Source: Sycon ciliatum (taxonomy: Eukaryota > Porifera > Calcarea > Leucosolenida > Sycettidae). Taken from it: a stretch of DNA of 64,000 nucleotides. This document shows, piece after piece, positions 11,007 through 24,416 of this stretch; positions within the stretch are counted from its first letter, which is position 1, and each line of letters opens with the position of its first letter. A model generated the notes under the pieces. The model did not search any database, was not told the origin of the DNA, and saw only the letters and a program-made list of their open reading frames with translations. The stretch is from positions 12,874,700 through 12,938,699 of the forward strand of contig NC_088654.1 in the NCBI RefSeq assembly GCF_964019385.1, in the 5' to 3' direction. Both the position numbers and the translations under genes were made by a program.

Positions 11007-13069
11007 TTAATATGAGCGGGCGTAGGGCAAACGGTTGCGTTTCACACGCAACCGGCTGCTTGGACGACTTGCACTGAGGCGTTGGATCAGCTCATTTAGT
11101 TCTATCGCCGGCCCAACCCAGACGACGTGGACGAAATTACTTCTCGAAGAAGTAAGTGGAGATGGGCTGGATTCAAAGAAATGGATAAGCGTGAGATCGA
11201 AGTTGGTTTCTTCCGTCCGGAAGCTGAAATGCTCTAGCTTACTTAGTTTGGCCAGGCTTTCGAAAAAGCTCTGTTGCTCAACATTAGGGTGGTCTATAGT
11301 CAGCGCCTTCAAGTTTGGCAGCTTTCTGATAACAACGTCCAGTCTTGGGATATACGGGCAATGTTCAGCATTGATGGGCCACTGAGATACAGACACTCCA
11401 ATTGTGGACACTGTGTTGCAAGTGTTTCAAGGTCAGCCTCTAACCTCAATGACATTACACGTAGCGACAGCTTTCCTAGCGTGGCCAACTCACCAAAGTA
11501 CTCAGGCAGCACAGTGTTAAAGCTCCGATGGTTCCAACACGAAAGGTCCTTTCTGCGTAGCCCTGGCACTCCAATTGCACCACGGATAGCTATAGGCTCG
11601 ACAAATTGCGACAGGCAGATTATGAGATACCAGCATCTGAGCACTAAGCTCATTCTCATCTCTGAGATATCTTGAGGCGTGGCCTACTAGATGGGTTCGA
11701 AAGCCATAGGAAAGGTGTTGCAGTGACTTGAAACAGGCTGCCATTTTTCTAGCGCATCGCATAGTGCCGCTGTTTGCCAGCAGGATATTGTGCATAACGG
11801 GAACTCTTTATGGAGGCGAGAGAAAATCTCAATGAACTCTGCATGATTCCCATCGTCTGGTGACGTCATGTCGTATACTTTAACGACAGCCCCCGACTGC
11901 GTGATCTGCGGATTTTGTTTCAGGATTTAAAGAAACTTTTTAACTTTTTACGTTTCATGCAAAGGTTGCTCAGGAATAAGCGTTGCAGAATCGGGCAACC
12001 GGTTGACATTTGATCGAACTCTGCTGTAGGCTGCAACGGAGAGTGCGAACAGTCTTCCGACATCCTGCCTATGTTAACTGGTGTTGTACCGCACAGCGGT
12101 GCGGACGGGAGACGAGAAATCTGGAACACCTGCAGGCTTTGCAAATTGCCCGCCCTGGCTTGAATTCGCTTCAGCAGTTCGTAGATGCCAGTATCGTCCC
12201 TGATCCACCCGACGATTCTCAGATGGAGGGCCATCTTGAGTGATACTGATACTAGAGTATTCATTGCTGCCTCAGTGCATGAAGTAGAAAGAGTAATCTC
12301 CAGGATAAGTTGTCGGCCGCACAGCAACAGTGACCCAAACCTCTTGTAAATGTTCAAATTCCAGTATTGCGTCCAGTATTGTGATATCTCTTTCAATGAA
12401 ACACATACTTAAGTCGAGCACTGCGAGGTTAGGCATGAGTTTCAAACCTTCAACTACAGTGTTTGTTGAGATTCTTGGTCCTGGGGTCGCCGGCATGAAA
12501 TTTTCTCCCATCAGCACCAACTCTTTCACATAGTTTCCACATTTGCGAGCCAATTCCATGAATCTTCTTATCATGCTTCTGCTAGATCCTTGGCGGAAAT
12601 CGAAAGACGATGTCTCACACACCCTACCTTTCCATTCAACAGCGACTCTTCGGAATTGCTGGCAGACGGTTGCTTGGTGATGACTGTGATACCATCCATT
12701 GGGTAATTTACTGAATATCAGTGCCCATATTTCATCCGGCAATTTGGGCAACGCTGGCGAGGCAACAGACAGTTGCAATTCGTCACCTCCATTGTCGGGC
12801 TGTGGACGTTCTCCGAAGCGTTTCTTCCTCCTACCTGCACAACATGACGAGCCTTGGGGAGCGTTCTCACCGCATTCGATTACTGCCACGCTGCAAACTT
12901 TATCTGTTTCTGTGCTACTGAAGACCTCAGCACTAACTTGGCTAGAAATTTCCCGCGGGTTGCAAACCTCACACGGTTCACTGCAAACACTGGCCGACAT
13001 GCTAGGGCAGTTACTTGGTGGGTCTTCGCCAGCGTTCTCACTTGGCCCGCTCGCCGACATTCTGAACAC
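11007..13069 (-). pseudogene. F-box/LRR-like copy 2, frameshifted
   Basis: The F-box ORF starts at 13069 and is intact through the F-box, but a 4-bp insertion at about 12276-12281 (CTCAGTGCATGAAG against CTCAGTGAAG in copy 3) shifts the frame after 262 residues, giving a stop at 12272. The homologous frame resumes as EAAMNTLVSVSLKMALHLRI and runs to 11920. The LRR tail to 11007 is broken into several frames as in the other copies. By comparison with copies 3, 4, 6 and 7 this copy is a pseudogene. Confidence 0.75.
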
Positions 13070-13478
13070 CTAGCCCGCTGCACTATCGTTGTGAACACAA
13101 GAATCTGAAAAACAAGCTACCCGTGTTCTTCTTGTTGCGCTCCTATTAGCTTCTTGAACGCAATGGCACTCCGACTCGGAAAAGCTCAGAAACTATAGTA
13201 CCTACTAGATATTCTCTCGAATGGCTGAGAACTGTTGGACTATTAGTAGTAAAAAATAATAATATTATTACCCGGGCAGACTACGTGTATTGTACAGTGT
13301 CGGCAACCCATTCCACTGGAAAATAGTGCAAGAAGGTCTGCATGCACAGCCAGCGGGTTGTATTGTATTAGCAGAGAAGTAGTGTTCTCTGTCCACCCGG
13401 GAACGGGTACGAGGGAGCACGGCGTGGGATAAAAGGATGTGACTAGTGCAGGGTTTATTATGACGTCGGCCTCTTTTG

Positions 13479-13562
13479 TCTTTGTGCGGAGAGTTGAGTG
13501 AGAGTGTCTTTGTGCGGAGAGTTGAGTGAGAGTGTCTTTGTGCGGAGAGTTGATTGAGAGTG
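13479..13562. repeat. 28-bp tandem repeat, three copies, U2
   Basis: TCTTTGTGCGGAGAGTTGAG plus TGAGAGTG repeated three times, with one TGAT variant in the last copy. Confidence 0.9.
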
Positions 13563-14456
13563 TCTTTGTGCTGTGGTGGCCCCCACTGGCAATATGGTCG
13601 TGTTCAATGACAATAGTGGGGTGCACGTATGAGTGAATGTGCGGATGTGTGCGAAACGAGTGGAGTGCAGGATGGAGTGGAGTGCAGGGTGGACAGATAA
13701 CATGACTTGTATTTTACATCATCACAAGCCACTACTGCCTACTGTACATGTACTGGCACTGCTGGCGTCTATTATTACGTAATCATTGATACATATCAGT
13801 ACAGCAATGTACATATACATGCAACAGCATGCATACTTAGTAGGCACCGGCGGATTATGCCGGCATAATTATTGGCATAATTTGGTGGTTGATAACTGAA
13901 AGCACCGAGAAAGGAGGGTCGACTCCAGAGCAAAATGTAAAAACCATGATCAAGTGCATCAAGGGAGTGAGGCCGGTGTGTGGCTGACGTTGCAAGACTA
14001 CGGGTTTGTAACTAGCTTCCAGAACCCGGAGGCACATGTACATGTACATGACTGATTGTGCATTGTACTTTTTACACAGTAGTTGTACATGTACATGTGC
14101 ATAGGAACTGGCTGCATGGGGTGACGACGGAGGCTGAAGTATTTTGTTTAAATTTCGGCCAGTATGGCTGAACTTTATAGAATGTACTTCGTGATGGGGG
14201 TGAAACGTACATCTACATATACTTGTAGAGAAGTTGCCATACAGGAGTGTGAGCCCTCCTTGTTACTTCTAGAAGTATTATAAAGTAATGGAAGAAGTAC
14301 ATGTCTATATCATGTACAGATATTATTGTTTTTGATCTTATTTTGATTCGCTGACCAAAACGGACACAATATAACCAATAAAAATGGGGCGAATTACGTA
14401 GAGGCACAGTGAGATACATTTATGAAGCTGAGAGCCTGTGAGAGTGAGAGGGAGTG

Positions 14457-14715
<259 letters not shown>

Positions 14716-15222
14716 CTGAGAGAGAGACAGAGACAGAGAGACAGAGACATACAGAGACAGAGAGGAAGCTAGCTAGATAGAACAGGTTTCTGGGCTGTGT
14801 CTGTCACTATAGTGCATGGAGGTTGTGCCAGTGCACACACATCTGGTCACGAATGACTACCATCCAATAGTTTGGTCACATTTTGGTAGCGCCTGTGGGG
14901 TAGTGATGGTGAGGCAGCCTACTAAAATAGAGAAGCAGAGAAGAAAGAGGTGGTTACTGATTCACTCGTCTCTACTGAGTGAAGAGGACCCATACTTTGA
15001 TCTGGTGAGACGCGTGATGGGACCTTGCAGTCAGATGTACGACCGCGGGGCTGGAGAGTGAAGATCAAAACAATATTATCAGCTAGCTGCGCCCAGCACA
15101 ATTTTCGTATTCGGATGCGACACAGGGCGGAAAAGCAGAGGGTGACATGGACCGTGAACACGATATCGAGTACGGTGCTACCTTATTAAGGCATGCATTG
15201 TCTCAACACTCTAGTAGTACAT

Positions 15223-15804
15223 GTAGTATTATGTTATACAAAAGAGAACGATCAAGGAACTACAAGTTACGCTATACTGCCCACTAACACCACCAGTTAC
15301 TAAACAATCAGCTCATGCGATAACATTGCACGACACTGACCGACGGTACTGACGTTCTGCAACAAACTGGCTAACAGCTCTAGCACATCTTGGATGCGAA
15401 CTTCAACAGCCTTCCAACTTGGAAGGTTCTAAGTTATAGAAATGACATAAGGAGGGGAAGGTGAGCGCAACCAAGACAAGCACGAGCTGAAAGTCTCAGC
15501 TGTGGAGGACGTTGGCGGATGTTCATGCATGTCGATGACGATACTGGCAAATCCATTGGACAATACGGTCAAACCACGATTCCAGAACGCAAAGCAACAT
15601 TCCACACAACTTGTGTGGCTCAAGAGATGCGAAGATCAATAAAAGATGTGCTAGAGCTGTTAGCCAGTTAGTTGTAGAACGTCAGTACCGTCAGTCAATG
15701 TCGTGCAATGTTATCGCATGAGCTGATTGTTTAGTAATTGGTGGTGTTAGTGGACAGCATAGCGTGACTTGTAGTTCCTTGATCTTTTTTTTTCGTAGTA
15801 TTAT
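15223..15804. mobile_element. Mutator-like foldback element, U3
   Basis: Element 15233-15794 with the same GTAGTATTAT direct repeats (15223-15232 and 15795-15804) and long inverted arms as in U2. Confidence 0.75.
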
Positions 15805-15818
15805 TTTACTAGGGAAAT

Positions 15819-16016
15819 CCCCACAGACTCGCAATCACCACAGACTGGCAATCCCCACAGACTGGCAATCCCCACAGACTGGCAATCCCCATAGACTGGC
15901 AATCACCACAGACTGGCAATCCCCACAGACTGGCAATCCCCACAGACTGGCAATCCCCACAGACTGGCAATCACCACAGACTGGCAATCCCCACAGACTG
16001 GAAATCCCCACAGACC
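15819..16016. repeat. 17-bp minisatellite, U3, left part
   Basis: About 12 copies before the array is cut by foreign DNA; about two more copies follow at 16704-16744. Confidence 0.93.
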
Positions 16017-16703
<687 letters not shown>

Positions 16704-16707
<4 letters not shown>

Positions 16708-16744
16708 GGCAATCCCCACAGACTAGCAATCACCACAGACTGGC
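16704..16744. repeat. 17-bp minisatellite, U3, right remnant
   Basis: Two and a half copies following the poly-A tract, then the normal right flank GGCTTCTTTTC. Confidence 0.9.
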
Positions 16745-16872
16745 TTCTTTTCTTTTTTGCCGAACTCGTTCATACAATATAATCGAGTCAGGGAAACGGC
16801 CGGATCAGCTTCGTTTTGCTCAGAGGATGTACGTGTAGATCGACCTGTACAATCATACTTATATATATATAT

Positions 16873-16993
16873 ACTCAATCTGCGGACAGCATGCTGTTTC
16901 GTTCTTTTTGAACTCATCAGCGCAGCACAGAGGAAATGAGGCCGAACCTGATAGCAATGGAAATAAAAATTTCCAATCAGGCCCGAACGTACC
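16873..16993. other. Insertion unique to U3
   Basis: About 120 bp (starting near ACTCAATCTGCGGACAGC) are present only in this unit, between the ATAT tract and the GC hairpin. They have AT-rich edges and no recognisable content. Confidence 0.6.
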
Positions 16994-17007
16994 ATATATA
17001 TTATGTA

Positions 17008-17097
17008 CAGTGCTGTCAACTGAAATCCGACCCCCCCCCCCCCCCCTGGCCGGCTCGCCGCTCCGCCCGGGGGGTCGGATTTCAGTTGACAGCACTG
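17008..17097. repeat. GC-loop inverted repeat, U3
   Basis: Hairpin as in U1, with a longer C-run (about 17) and one substitution in the loop (CCGCTCCG). Confidence 0.85.
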
Positions 17098-17670
17098 TAG
17101 ACTGTAGTTGAGAGCCACATTAACACTGTGCACTGCAAAACATGTCACATGATGTATACCGTACGCATAATAAACACCCATGTCGTAGTGTTTTATGGGA
17201 ATATAAAAAACTGCTATAAAAACCCTGGCGAAGCAGGCCGAGGTTAACTGAATACGGACTCAACAAGCACTATGACAATGCAGAATATCGCCGTGATACA
17301 CATAACTACACATGCACAGTATGATAACAATAATTATGCATAGTAAATCTAGAAGGGCTAACCAAAGTCACAGAGTAAAAGCCAGCATGAATATCAAGCA
17401 GGGAGTCGGTATTTTACGACTCCCTGATATCAAGGCAATATCACTAGCACTGTACACAGTAGTCACGACAGATGTTCAACTAAAGATTGTCAAGATCGCT
17501 TCAAACACTAAAAGTACAGACCGGTCGTTGGTGGCCCCGCACTGCCGCCTAGCGCCTCATGGTCTGGTCCTGGTGTGGAAACTCTGTGGAGTGTAAGATT
17601 TGAAGCGCTAGCTCGCTAAGTTCTAGTTGAGAGAGCGGCATGACACAGCATTAAACGAGACCAGACAATG

Positions 17671-18583
17671 TTAATATGAGCGGGCGTAGGGCAAACGGTT
17701 GCGTTTCACACGCAACCGGCTGCTTGGACGACTTGCACTGAGGCGTTGCATCAGCTCATTTAGTCCTATCGCCGGCCCAACCCAGACGACGTGGACGAAA
17801 TTACTTCTCGAAGAAGTAAGTGGAGATGGGCTGGATTCAAAGAAATGGATAAGCGTGAGATCGAAGTTGGTTTCTTCCGTCCGGAAGCTGAAATGCTCTA
17901 GCTTACTTAGTTTGGCCAGGCTTTCGAAAAAGCTCTGTTGCTCAACATTAGGGTGGTCTATAGTCAGCGCCTTCAAGTTTGGCAGCTTTCTGATAACAAC
18001 GTCCAGTCTTGGGATATACGGGCAATGTTCAGCATTGATGGGCCACTGAGATACAGGCACTCCAATTGTGGACACTGTGTTGCAAGCGTTTCAAGGTCAG
18101 CCTCTAACCTCAATGACATTACACGTAGCGACAGCTTTCCTAGCGTGGCCAACTCACCAAAGTACTCAGGCAGCACAGTGTTAAAGCTCCGATGGTTCCA
18201 ACACGAAAGGTCCTTTCTGCGTAGCCCTGGCACTCCAATTGCACCACGGATAGCTATAGGCTCGACAAATTGCGACAGGCAGATTATGAGATACCAGCAT
18301 CTGAGCACTAAGCTCATTCTCATCTCTGAGATATCTTGAGGCGTGGCCTACTAGATGGGTTCGAAAGCCATAGGAAAGGTGTTGCAGTGACTTGAAACAG
18401 GCTGCCATTTTTCTAGCGCATCGCATAGTGCCGCTGTTTGCCAGCAAGATATTGTGCATACCGGGAACTCTTTATGGAGGCGAGAGAAAATCTCAATGGA
18501 CTCTGCATGATTCCCATCGTCTCGTGACGTCATGTCGTATACTTTAACGACAGCCCCCGACTGCGTGATCTGCGGATTTTGTT
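17671..18583 (-). pseudogene. Decayed LRR tail of F-box copy 3
   Basis: LRR-like segments in different frames: EFPVCTISCWQ (18351-18533), LGKLSLRVMSLRLEADLETL with CPQLECLYLSG (17973-18323), and LPNLKALTIDHPNVEQQSFF (17671-18075). An ATTATGAG insertion relative to type A disrupts LVSACPNLSSL. Confidence 0.6.
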
Positions 18584-19729
18584 TCAGGATTTAAAGAAAC
18601 TTTTTAACTTTTTACGTTTCATGCAAAGGTTGCTCAGGAATAAGCGTTGCAGAATCGGGCAACCGGTTGACATTTGATTGAACTCTGCTGTAGGCTGCAA
18701 CGGAGAGTGCGAACAGTCTTCCGACATCCCGCCTATGTTAACTGGTGTTGTACCGCACAGCGGTGCGGACGGGAGACGAGAAATCTGGAACACCTGCAGG
18801 CTTTGCAAATTGCCCGCCCTGGCTTGAATTCGCTTCAGCAGTTCGTAGATGCCAGGATCGTCCCTGATCCACCCGACGATTCTCAGATGGAGGGCCATCT
18901 TGAGTGATACTGATACTAGAGTATTCATTGCCGCCTCAGTGAAGTAGAAAGAGTAATCTCCAGGATAAGTTGGCGGCCGCACAGCAACAGTGACCCAAAC
19001 CTCTTGTAAATGTTCAAATTCCAGTATTGCGTCCAGTATTGTGATATCTCTTTCAATGAAACACATACTTAAGTCGAGCACTGCGAGGTTAGGCATGAGT
19101 TTCAAACCTTCAACTACAGTGTTTGTTGAGATTCTTGGTCCTGGGGTCGCCGGCATGAAATTTTCTCCCATCAGCACCAACTCTTTCACATAGTTTCCAC
19201 ATTTGCGAGCCAATTCCATGAATCTTCTTATCATGCTTCTGCTAGATCCTTGGCGGAAATCGAAAGACGATGTCTCACACACCCTACCTTTCCATTCAAC
19301 AGCGACTCTTCGGAATTGCTGGCAGACGGTTGCTAGGTGATGACTGTGATACCATCCATTGGGTAATTTACTGAATATCAGTGCCCATATTTCATCCGGC
19401 AATTTGGGCAACGCTGGCGAGGCAACAGACAGTTGCAATTCGTCACCTCCATTGTCGGGCTGTGGACGTTCTCCGAAGCGTTTCTTCCTCCTACCTGCAC
19501 AACATGACGAGCCTTGGGGAGCGTTCTCACCGCATTCGATTACTGCCACGCTGCAAACTTTATCTGTTTCTGTGCTACTGAAGACCTCAGCACTAACTTG
19601 GCTAGAAATTTCCCGCGGGTTGCAAACCTCACACGGTTCACTGCAAACACTGGCCGACATGCTAGGGCAGTTACTTGGTGGGTCTTCGCCAGCGTTCTCA
19701 CTTGGCCCGCTCGCCGACATTCTGAACAC
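18584..19729 (-). CDS. F-box/LRR-like protein, copy 3 (type B)
   Basis: A 381-codon ORF with the same layout as copy 1: acidic/Ser N-terminus, F-box at about 107-150 (LPDEIWALIFSKLPNGW), then weak LRRs. Compared with type A, an 8-bp insertion (CGTAAAAA on the coding strand) after NLCMK shifts the frame, so the protein ends KLKSFFKS about 57 residues earlier. It carries the marker ELVLMGENFMPATPGPR. It is either a shorter functional protein or an early pseudogene; the uninterrupted 380 codons favour recent function. Confidence 0.72.
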   Translation of the reverse strand: MFRMSASGPSENAGEDPPSNCPSMSASVCSEPCEVCNPREISSQVSAEVFSSTETDKVCSVAVIECGENAPQGSSCCAGRRKKRFGERPQPDNGGDELQLSVASPALPKLPDEIWALIFSKLPNGWYHSHHLATVCQQFRRVAVEWKGRVCETSSFDFRQGSSRSMIRRFMELARKCGNYVKELVLMGENFMPATPGPRISTNTVVEGLKLMPNLAVLDLSMCFIERDITILDAILEFEHLQEVWVTVAVRPPTYPGDYSFYFTEAAMNTLVSVSLKMALHLRIVGWIRDDPGIYELLKRIQARAGNLQSLQVFQISRLPSAPLCGTTPVNIGGMSEDCSHSPLQPTAEFNQMSTGCPILQRLFLSNLCMKRKKLKSFFKS

Positions 19730-20138
19730 CTAGCCCGCTGCACTATCGTTGTGAACACAAGAATCTGAAAAACAAGCTACCCGTGTTCTTCTTGTTGCGC
19801 TCCTATTAGCTTCTTGAACGCAATGGCACTCCGACTCGGAAAAGCTCACAAACTATAGTACCTACTAGATATTCTCTCGAATGGCTGAGAACTGTTGGAC
19901 TATTAGTAGTAAAAAATAATAATATTATTACCCGGGCAGACTACGTGTATTGTACAGTGTCGGCAACCCATTCCACTGGAAAATCGTGCAAGAAGGTCTG
20001 CATGCACAGCCAGCGGGTTGTATTGTATTAGCAGAGAAGTAGTGTTCTCTGTCCACCCGGGAACGGGTACGAGGGAGCACGGCGTGGGATAAAAGGATGT
20101 GACGAGTGCAGGGTTAATTAAGACGTCGGCCTCTTTTG

Positions 20139-20222
20139 TCTTTGTGCGGAGAGTTGAGTGAGAGTGTCTTTGTGCGGAGAGTTGAGTGAGAGTGTCTTTG
20201 TGCGGAGAGTTGATTGAGAGTG
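20139..20222. repeat. 28-bp tandem repeat, three copies, U3
   Basis: Same sequence and copy number as in U2. Confidence 0.9.
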
Positions 20223-21112
20223 TCTTTGTGCTGTGGTGGCCCCCACTGGCAATATGGTCGTGTTCAATGACAATAGTGGGGTGCACGTATGAGTGAATGT
20301 GCGGATGTGTGCGAAACGAGTGGAGTGCAGGATGGAGTGGAGTGCAGGGTGGACAGATAACATGACTTGTATTTTACATCATCACAAGCCACTACTGCCT
20401 ACTGTACATGTACTGGCACTGCTGGCGTCTATTACGTAATCATTGATACATATCAGTACAGCAATGTACATATACATGCAACAGCATGCATACTTAGTAG
20501 GCACCGGCGGATTATGCCGGCATAATTATTGGCATAATTTGGTGGTTGATAACTGAAAGCACCGAGAAAGGAGGGTCGACTCCAGAGCAAAATGTAAAAA
20601 CCATGATCAAGTGCATCAAGGGAGTGAGGCCGGTGTGTGGCTGACGTTGCAAGACTACGGGTTTGTAACCAGCTTCCAGAACCCGGAGGCACATGTACAT
20701 GTACATGACTGATTGTGCATTGTACTTTTAACACAGTAGTTGTACATGTACATGTGCATAGGAACTGGCTGCATGGGGTGACGACGAAGGCTGAAGTATT
20801 TTGTTTAAATTTCGGCCAGTATGGCTGAACTTTATAGAATGTACTTGGTGATGGGGGTGAAACATACATCTACATGTACATGTAGAGAAGTTGCCATACA
20901 GGAGTGTGAGCCCTCCTTGTGACTTCTAGAAGTATTATAAAGTAATGGAAGAAGTACATGTCTATATCATGTACAGATATTATTGTTTTTGATCTTATTT
21001 TGATTCGCTGACCAAAACGGACACAATATAACCAATAAAAATGGGGCGAATTACGTAGAGGCACAGTGAGATACATTTATGAAGCTGAGAGCCTGTGAGA
21101 GTGAGAGGGAGT

Positions 21113-21148
21113 GCGTGTGTGTTTGTGTGTGTGTGTGTGCGTGCGTGC

Positions 21149-21195
<47 letters not shown>
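21113..21195. repeat. (TG)n/(GA)n microsatellite, U4
   Basis: Shortest of the intact microsatellites, with about 11 GA dinucleotides. Confidence 0.95.
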
Positions 21196-21204
<9 letters not shown>

Positions 21205-21721
21205 GAGACAGAGACTGAGAGAGAGACAGAGACAGAGAGACAGAGACATACAGAGACAGAGAGGAAGCTAGCTAGATAGAACAGGTTTCTGGACTGTGTC
21301 TGTCACTATAGTGCATGGAGGTTGTGCCAGTGCACACACATCTGGTCACGAATGACTACCATCCAGTAGTTTGGTAACATTTTGGTAGCGCCTGTGGGGT
21401 AGTGATGGTGAGGCAGCCTACTAAAATAGAGAAGCAGAGAAGAAAGAGGTGGTTACTGATTCACTCGTCTCTACTGAGTGAAGAGGACCCATACTTTGAT
21501 CTGGTGAGACGCGTGATGGGACTTTGCAGTCAGATGTACGACCGCGGGGCTGGAGAGTGAAGATCAAAACAATATTATCAGCTAGCTGCGCCCAGCACAA
21601 TTTTCGTATTCGGATGCGACACAGGGCGGAAAAGCAGAGGGTGACATGGACCGTGAACACGATATCGAGTACGGTGCTACCTTATTAAGGCATGCATTGT
21701 CTCAACACTCTAGTAGTACAT

Positions 21722-23084
21722 GTAGTATTATGTGATACAAAAGAGAACGATCAAGGAACTACAAGTTACGCTATACTGTCCACTAACACCACCAGTTAGG
21801 GTTGGTTCACATAAGCAAAATCGGCGCCGCAAGACATCGGCGGTGAGCCAGCTCCCGATCCGTTGCGCCTACGGTTCGAGTACCAAATCTACTACAAAGT
21901 AGTACAGAATGTGCCAAAATGCTACGACAGGTTTGCCAATTGAAGCTTGAATTCTTTGTTTCTTCAGTAGTTCAAGGTCTTTCGGTGATGGCCACTCGGT
22001 GCTACCTTTTACTGGAGATCATGAAACTACTTCTACACATTTTATTGCAGTCTAGTAAGCGATTGTGTCGAAATTATGCTTGCAAACGTTGATGAAGTCA
22101 CAAGAACTTGCCAATGTATCCATTATAATTTTATATTTGTTTCAATTGTATTTGTCTCATAAGTTGCACAATGGTCAAGCAGATCATCCGAGAAGGACGG
22201 GCTGGTATCCTGACATATTTGCCGCCTTGAAGCGGCTACAAGAATGGCGAACGGATCTCCTCTCTAGCTTCAATTTAGGAAAATTTAGGACAAGTATTGG
22301 TTTGATATTTTGACAAAGTCTGGCTCCCGGCAACCGGCGATCACCGGCGCGAACGGTTCACAAACCACTTTTGGTCAAAGTCGTACGGGATCGGCGCCGG
22401 GGCAGATCGCAAGAGTTGGGCACTGTCCAACTTTGCCGGCGGTCCCTTGCGATATTTTACCGTATGATTTTGTTACGACTGCACTGGTTCACACAATCGC
22501 AATGCGCCGGGAGAGGTTGCAAGAAGCCCACCGCCGGTGACTCCCGGCGCGTACCGGCGATATGTGAACCAACCCTAATACTAAACAATCAGCTCATGCG
22601 ATAACATTGCACGACACTGACCGACGGTACTGACGTTCTGCAACAAACTGGCTAACAGCTCTAGCACATCTTGGATGCGCACTTCAACAGCCTTCCAACT
22701 TGGAAGGTTCTAAGTTATAGAAATGACATAAGGAGGGGAAGGTGAGCGCAACCAAGACAAGCACGAGCTGAAAGTCTCAGCTGTGGAGGACGTTGGCGGA
22801 TGTTCATGCATGTCGATGACGATACTGGCAAGACCATTGGACAATACGGTCAAACCACGATTCCAGAACGCAAAGCAACATTCCACACAACTTGTGTGGC
22901 TCAAGAGATGCGAAGATCAATAAAAGATGTGCTAGAGCTGTTAGCCAGTTAGTTGTAGAACGTCAGTACCGTCGGTCAATGTCGTGCAATGTTATCGCAT
23001 GAGCTGATTGTTTAGTAATTGGTGGTGTTAGTGGACAGCATAGCGTGACTTGTAGTTCCTTGATCTTTTTTTTCGTAGTATTAT
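21722..23084. mobile_element. Mutator-like foldback element with nested insertion, U4
   Basis: Outer element 21732-23074 with GTAGTATTAT direct repeats at both ends. Its left arm is split by the 783-bp TTAGGGTTGG element. Confidence 0.75.
21796..22578. mobile_element. 783-bp TTAGGGTTGG...CCAACCCTAA element, U4
   Basis: Termini TTAGGGTTGGTTCACAT and ATGTGAACCAACCCTAA are perfect inverted repeats, and the subterminal sequence is rich in CCGGCGATC/GGCGCCG. U2 and U3 show the uninterrupted target (CACCAGTTACTAAAC). TA dinucleotides flank the insert, but a clean target duplication cannot be resolved. Short internal ORFs show no recognisable transposase. A non-autonomous DNA element. Confidence 0.75.
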
Positions 23085-23098
23085 TTTACTAGGGAAAT

Positions 23099-23639
23099 CC
23101 CCACAGACTGGCAATCACCACAGACTGGCAATCCCCACAGACTGGCAATCCCCACAGACTGGCAATCCCCATAGACTGGCAATCCCCACAGACTGGCAAT
23201 CCCCACAGACTGGCAATCACCACAGACTGGCAATCCCCACAGACTGGCAATCCCCACAGACTGGCAATCACCACAGACTGGCAATCTCCACAGACTGGCA
23301 ATCACCACAGACTGGCAATCCCCACAGACTGGCAATCCCCACAGACTGGCAATCCCCACAGACTGGCAATCCCCACAGACTGGCAATCACCACAGACTGG
23401 CAATCCCCACAGACTGGCAATCCCCACAGACTGGCAATCCCCACAGACTGGCAATCCCCACAGACTGGCAATCACCACAGACTGGCAATCCCCACAGACT
23501 GGAAATCCCCACAGACTGGAAATCCCCAAACACTGGCAATCCCCACAGACTGGCAATCTCCACAGACTGGCAGTCACCACAGACTGGCAATCCCCACAGA
23601 CTGGCAATCCCCACAGACTGGCAATCACCACAGACTGGC
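23099..23639. repeat. 17-bp minisatellite, U4
   Basis: About 32 copies, including the marker variants GGAAATCCCCAAACACTGG and GGCAGTCACC shared with U6. Confidence 0.95.
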
Positions 23640-23765
23640 TTCTTTTCTTTTTTTGCCGAACTCGTTCATACAATATAATCGAGTCAGGGAAACGGCCGGA
23701 TCAGCTTCGTTTTGCACAGAGGATGTACGTGTAGATCTACCTGTACAATCATACGTACATGTATA

Positions 23766-23843
23766 GTGCTGGCAACTGAAATCCGACCCCCCCTGGCCGG
23801 CTCGCCGCGCCGCCCGGGGGTCGGATTTCAGTTGACAGCACTG
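23766..23843. repeat. GC-loop inverted repeat, U4
   Basis: Same hairpin as in the other units, with a short C-run. Confidence 0.85.
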
Positions 23844-24416
23844 TAGACTGTAGTTCAGAGCTACATTAACACTGTACACTGCAAAACATGTCACATGATG
23901 TATACCGTACGCATAATAAACACCCATGTCGTAGTGTTTTATGGGAATATAAAAAACTGCTATAAAAACCCTGGCGAAGCAGGCCGAGGTTAACTGAATA
24001 TGAACTCAACAAGCACTATGACAATGCAGAATATCGCCGTGATACACATAACTACACATGCACAGTATGATAACAATAATTACGCATAGTAAATCTAGAA
24101 GGGCTAACCAAAGTCACAGAGTAAAAGCCAGCATGAATATCAAGCAAGGAGTCGGTATTTTACGACTCCCTGATATCAAGGCAATATCACTAGCACTGTA
24201 CACAGTAGTCACGACAAATGTTCAACTAAAGATTGTCAAGATCGCTTCAAACACTAAAAGTACAGACCGGTCGTTGGTGGCCCCGCACTGCCGCCTTGCG
24301 CCTCATGGTCTGGGTCTGGTGTGGAAACTCTGTGGAGTGTAAGATTTGAAGCGCTAGCTCGCTAAGTTCTAGTTGAGAGAGCGGCATGACACAGCATTAA
24401 ACGAGACCAGACAATG

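Larger units (their letters stand above)
7791..13906. repeat. Composite tandem unit U2 (type B)
   Basis: Complete unit with leader, microsatellite, Mutator-like foldback element, minisatellite, hairpin, F-box copy 2 and a 28-bp repeat block. It lacks the LINE insertion of type A and shows a single copy of that target sequence. Confidence 0.9.

Noticed and set aside
11007-11675. Plus-strand ORFs of 116-133 codons opposite the LRR tail in all units
   Set aside because: Shadows of the minus-strand LRR-like sequence; they contain no recognisable motif.
21796-22578. Internal telomere repeat because the termini begin TTAGGG
   Set aside because: Only a single TTAGGG occurs at each end, as part of a longer inverted repeat.
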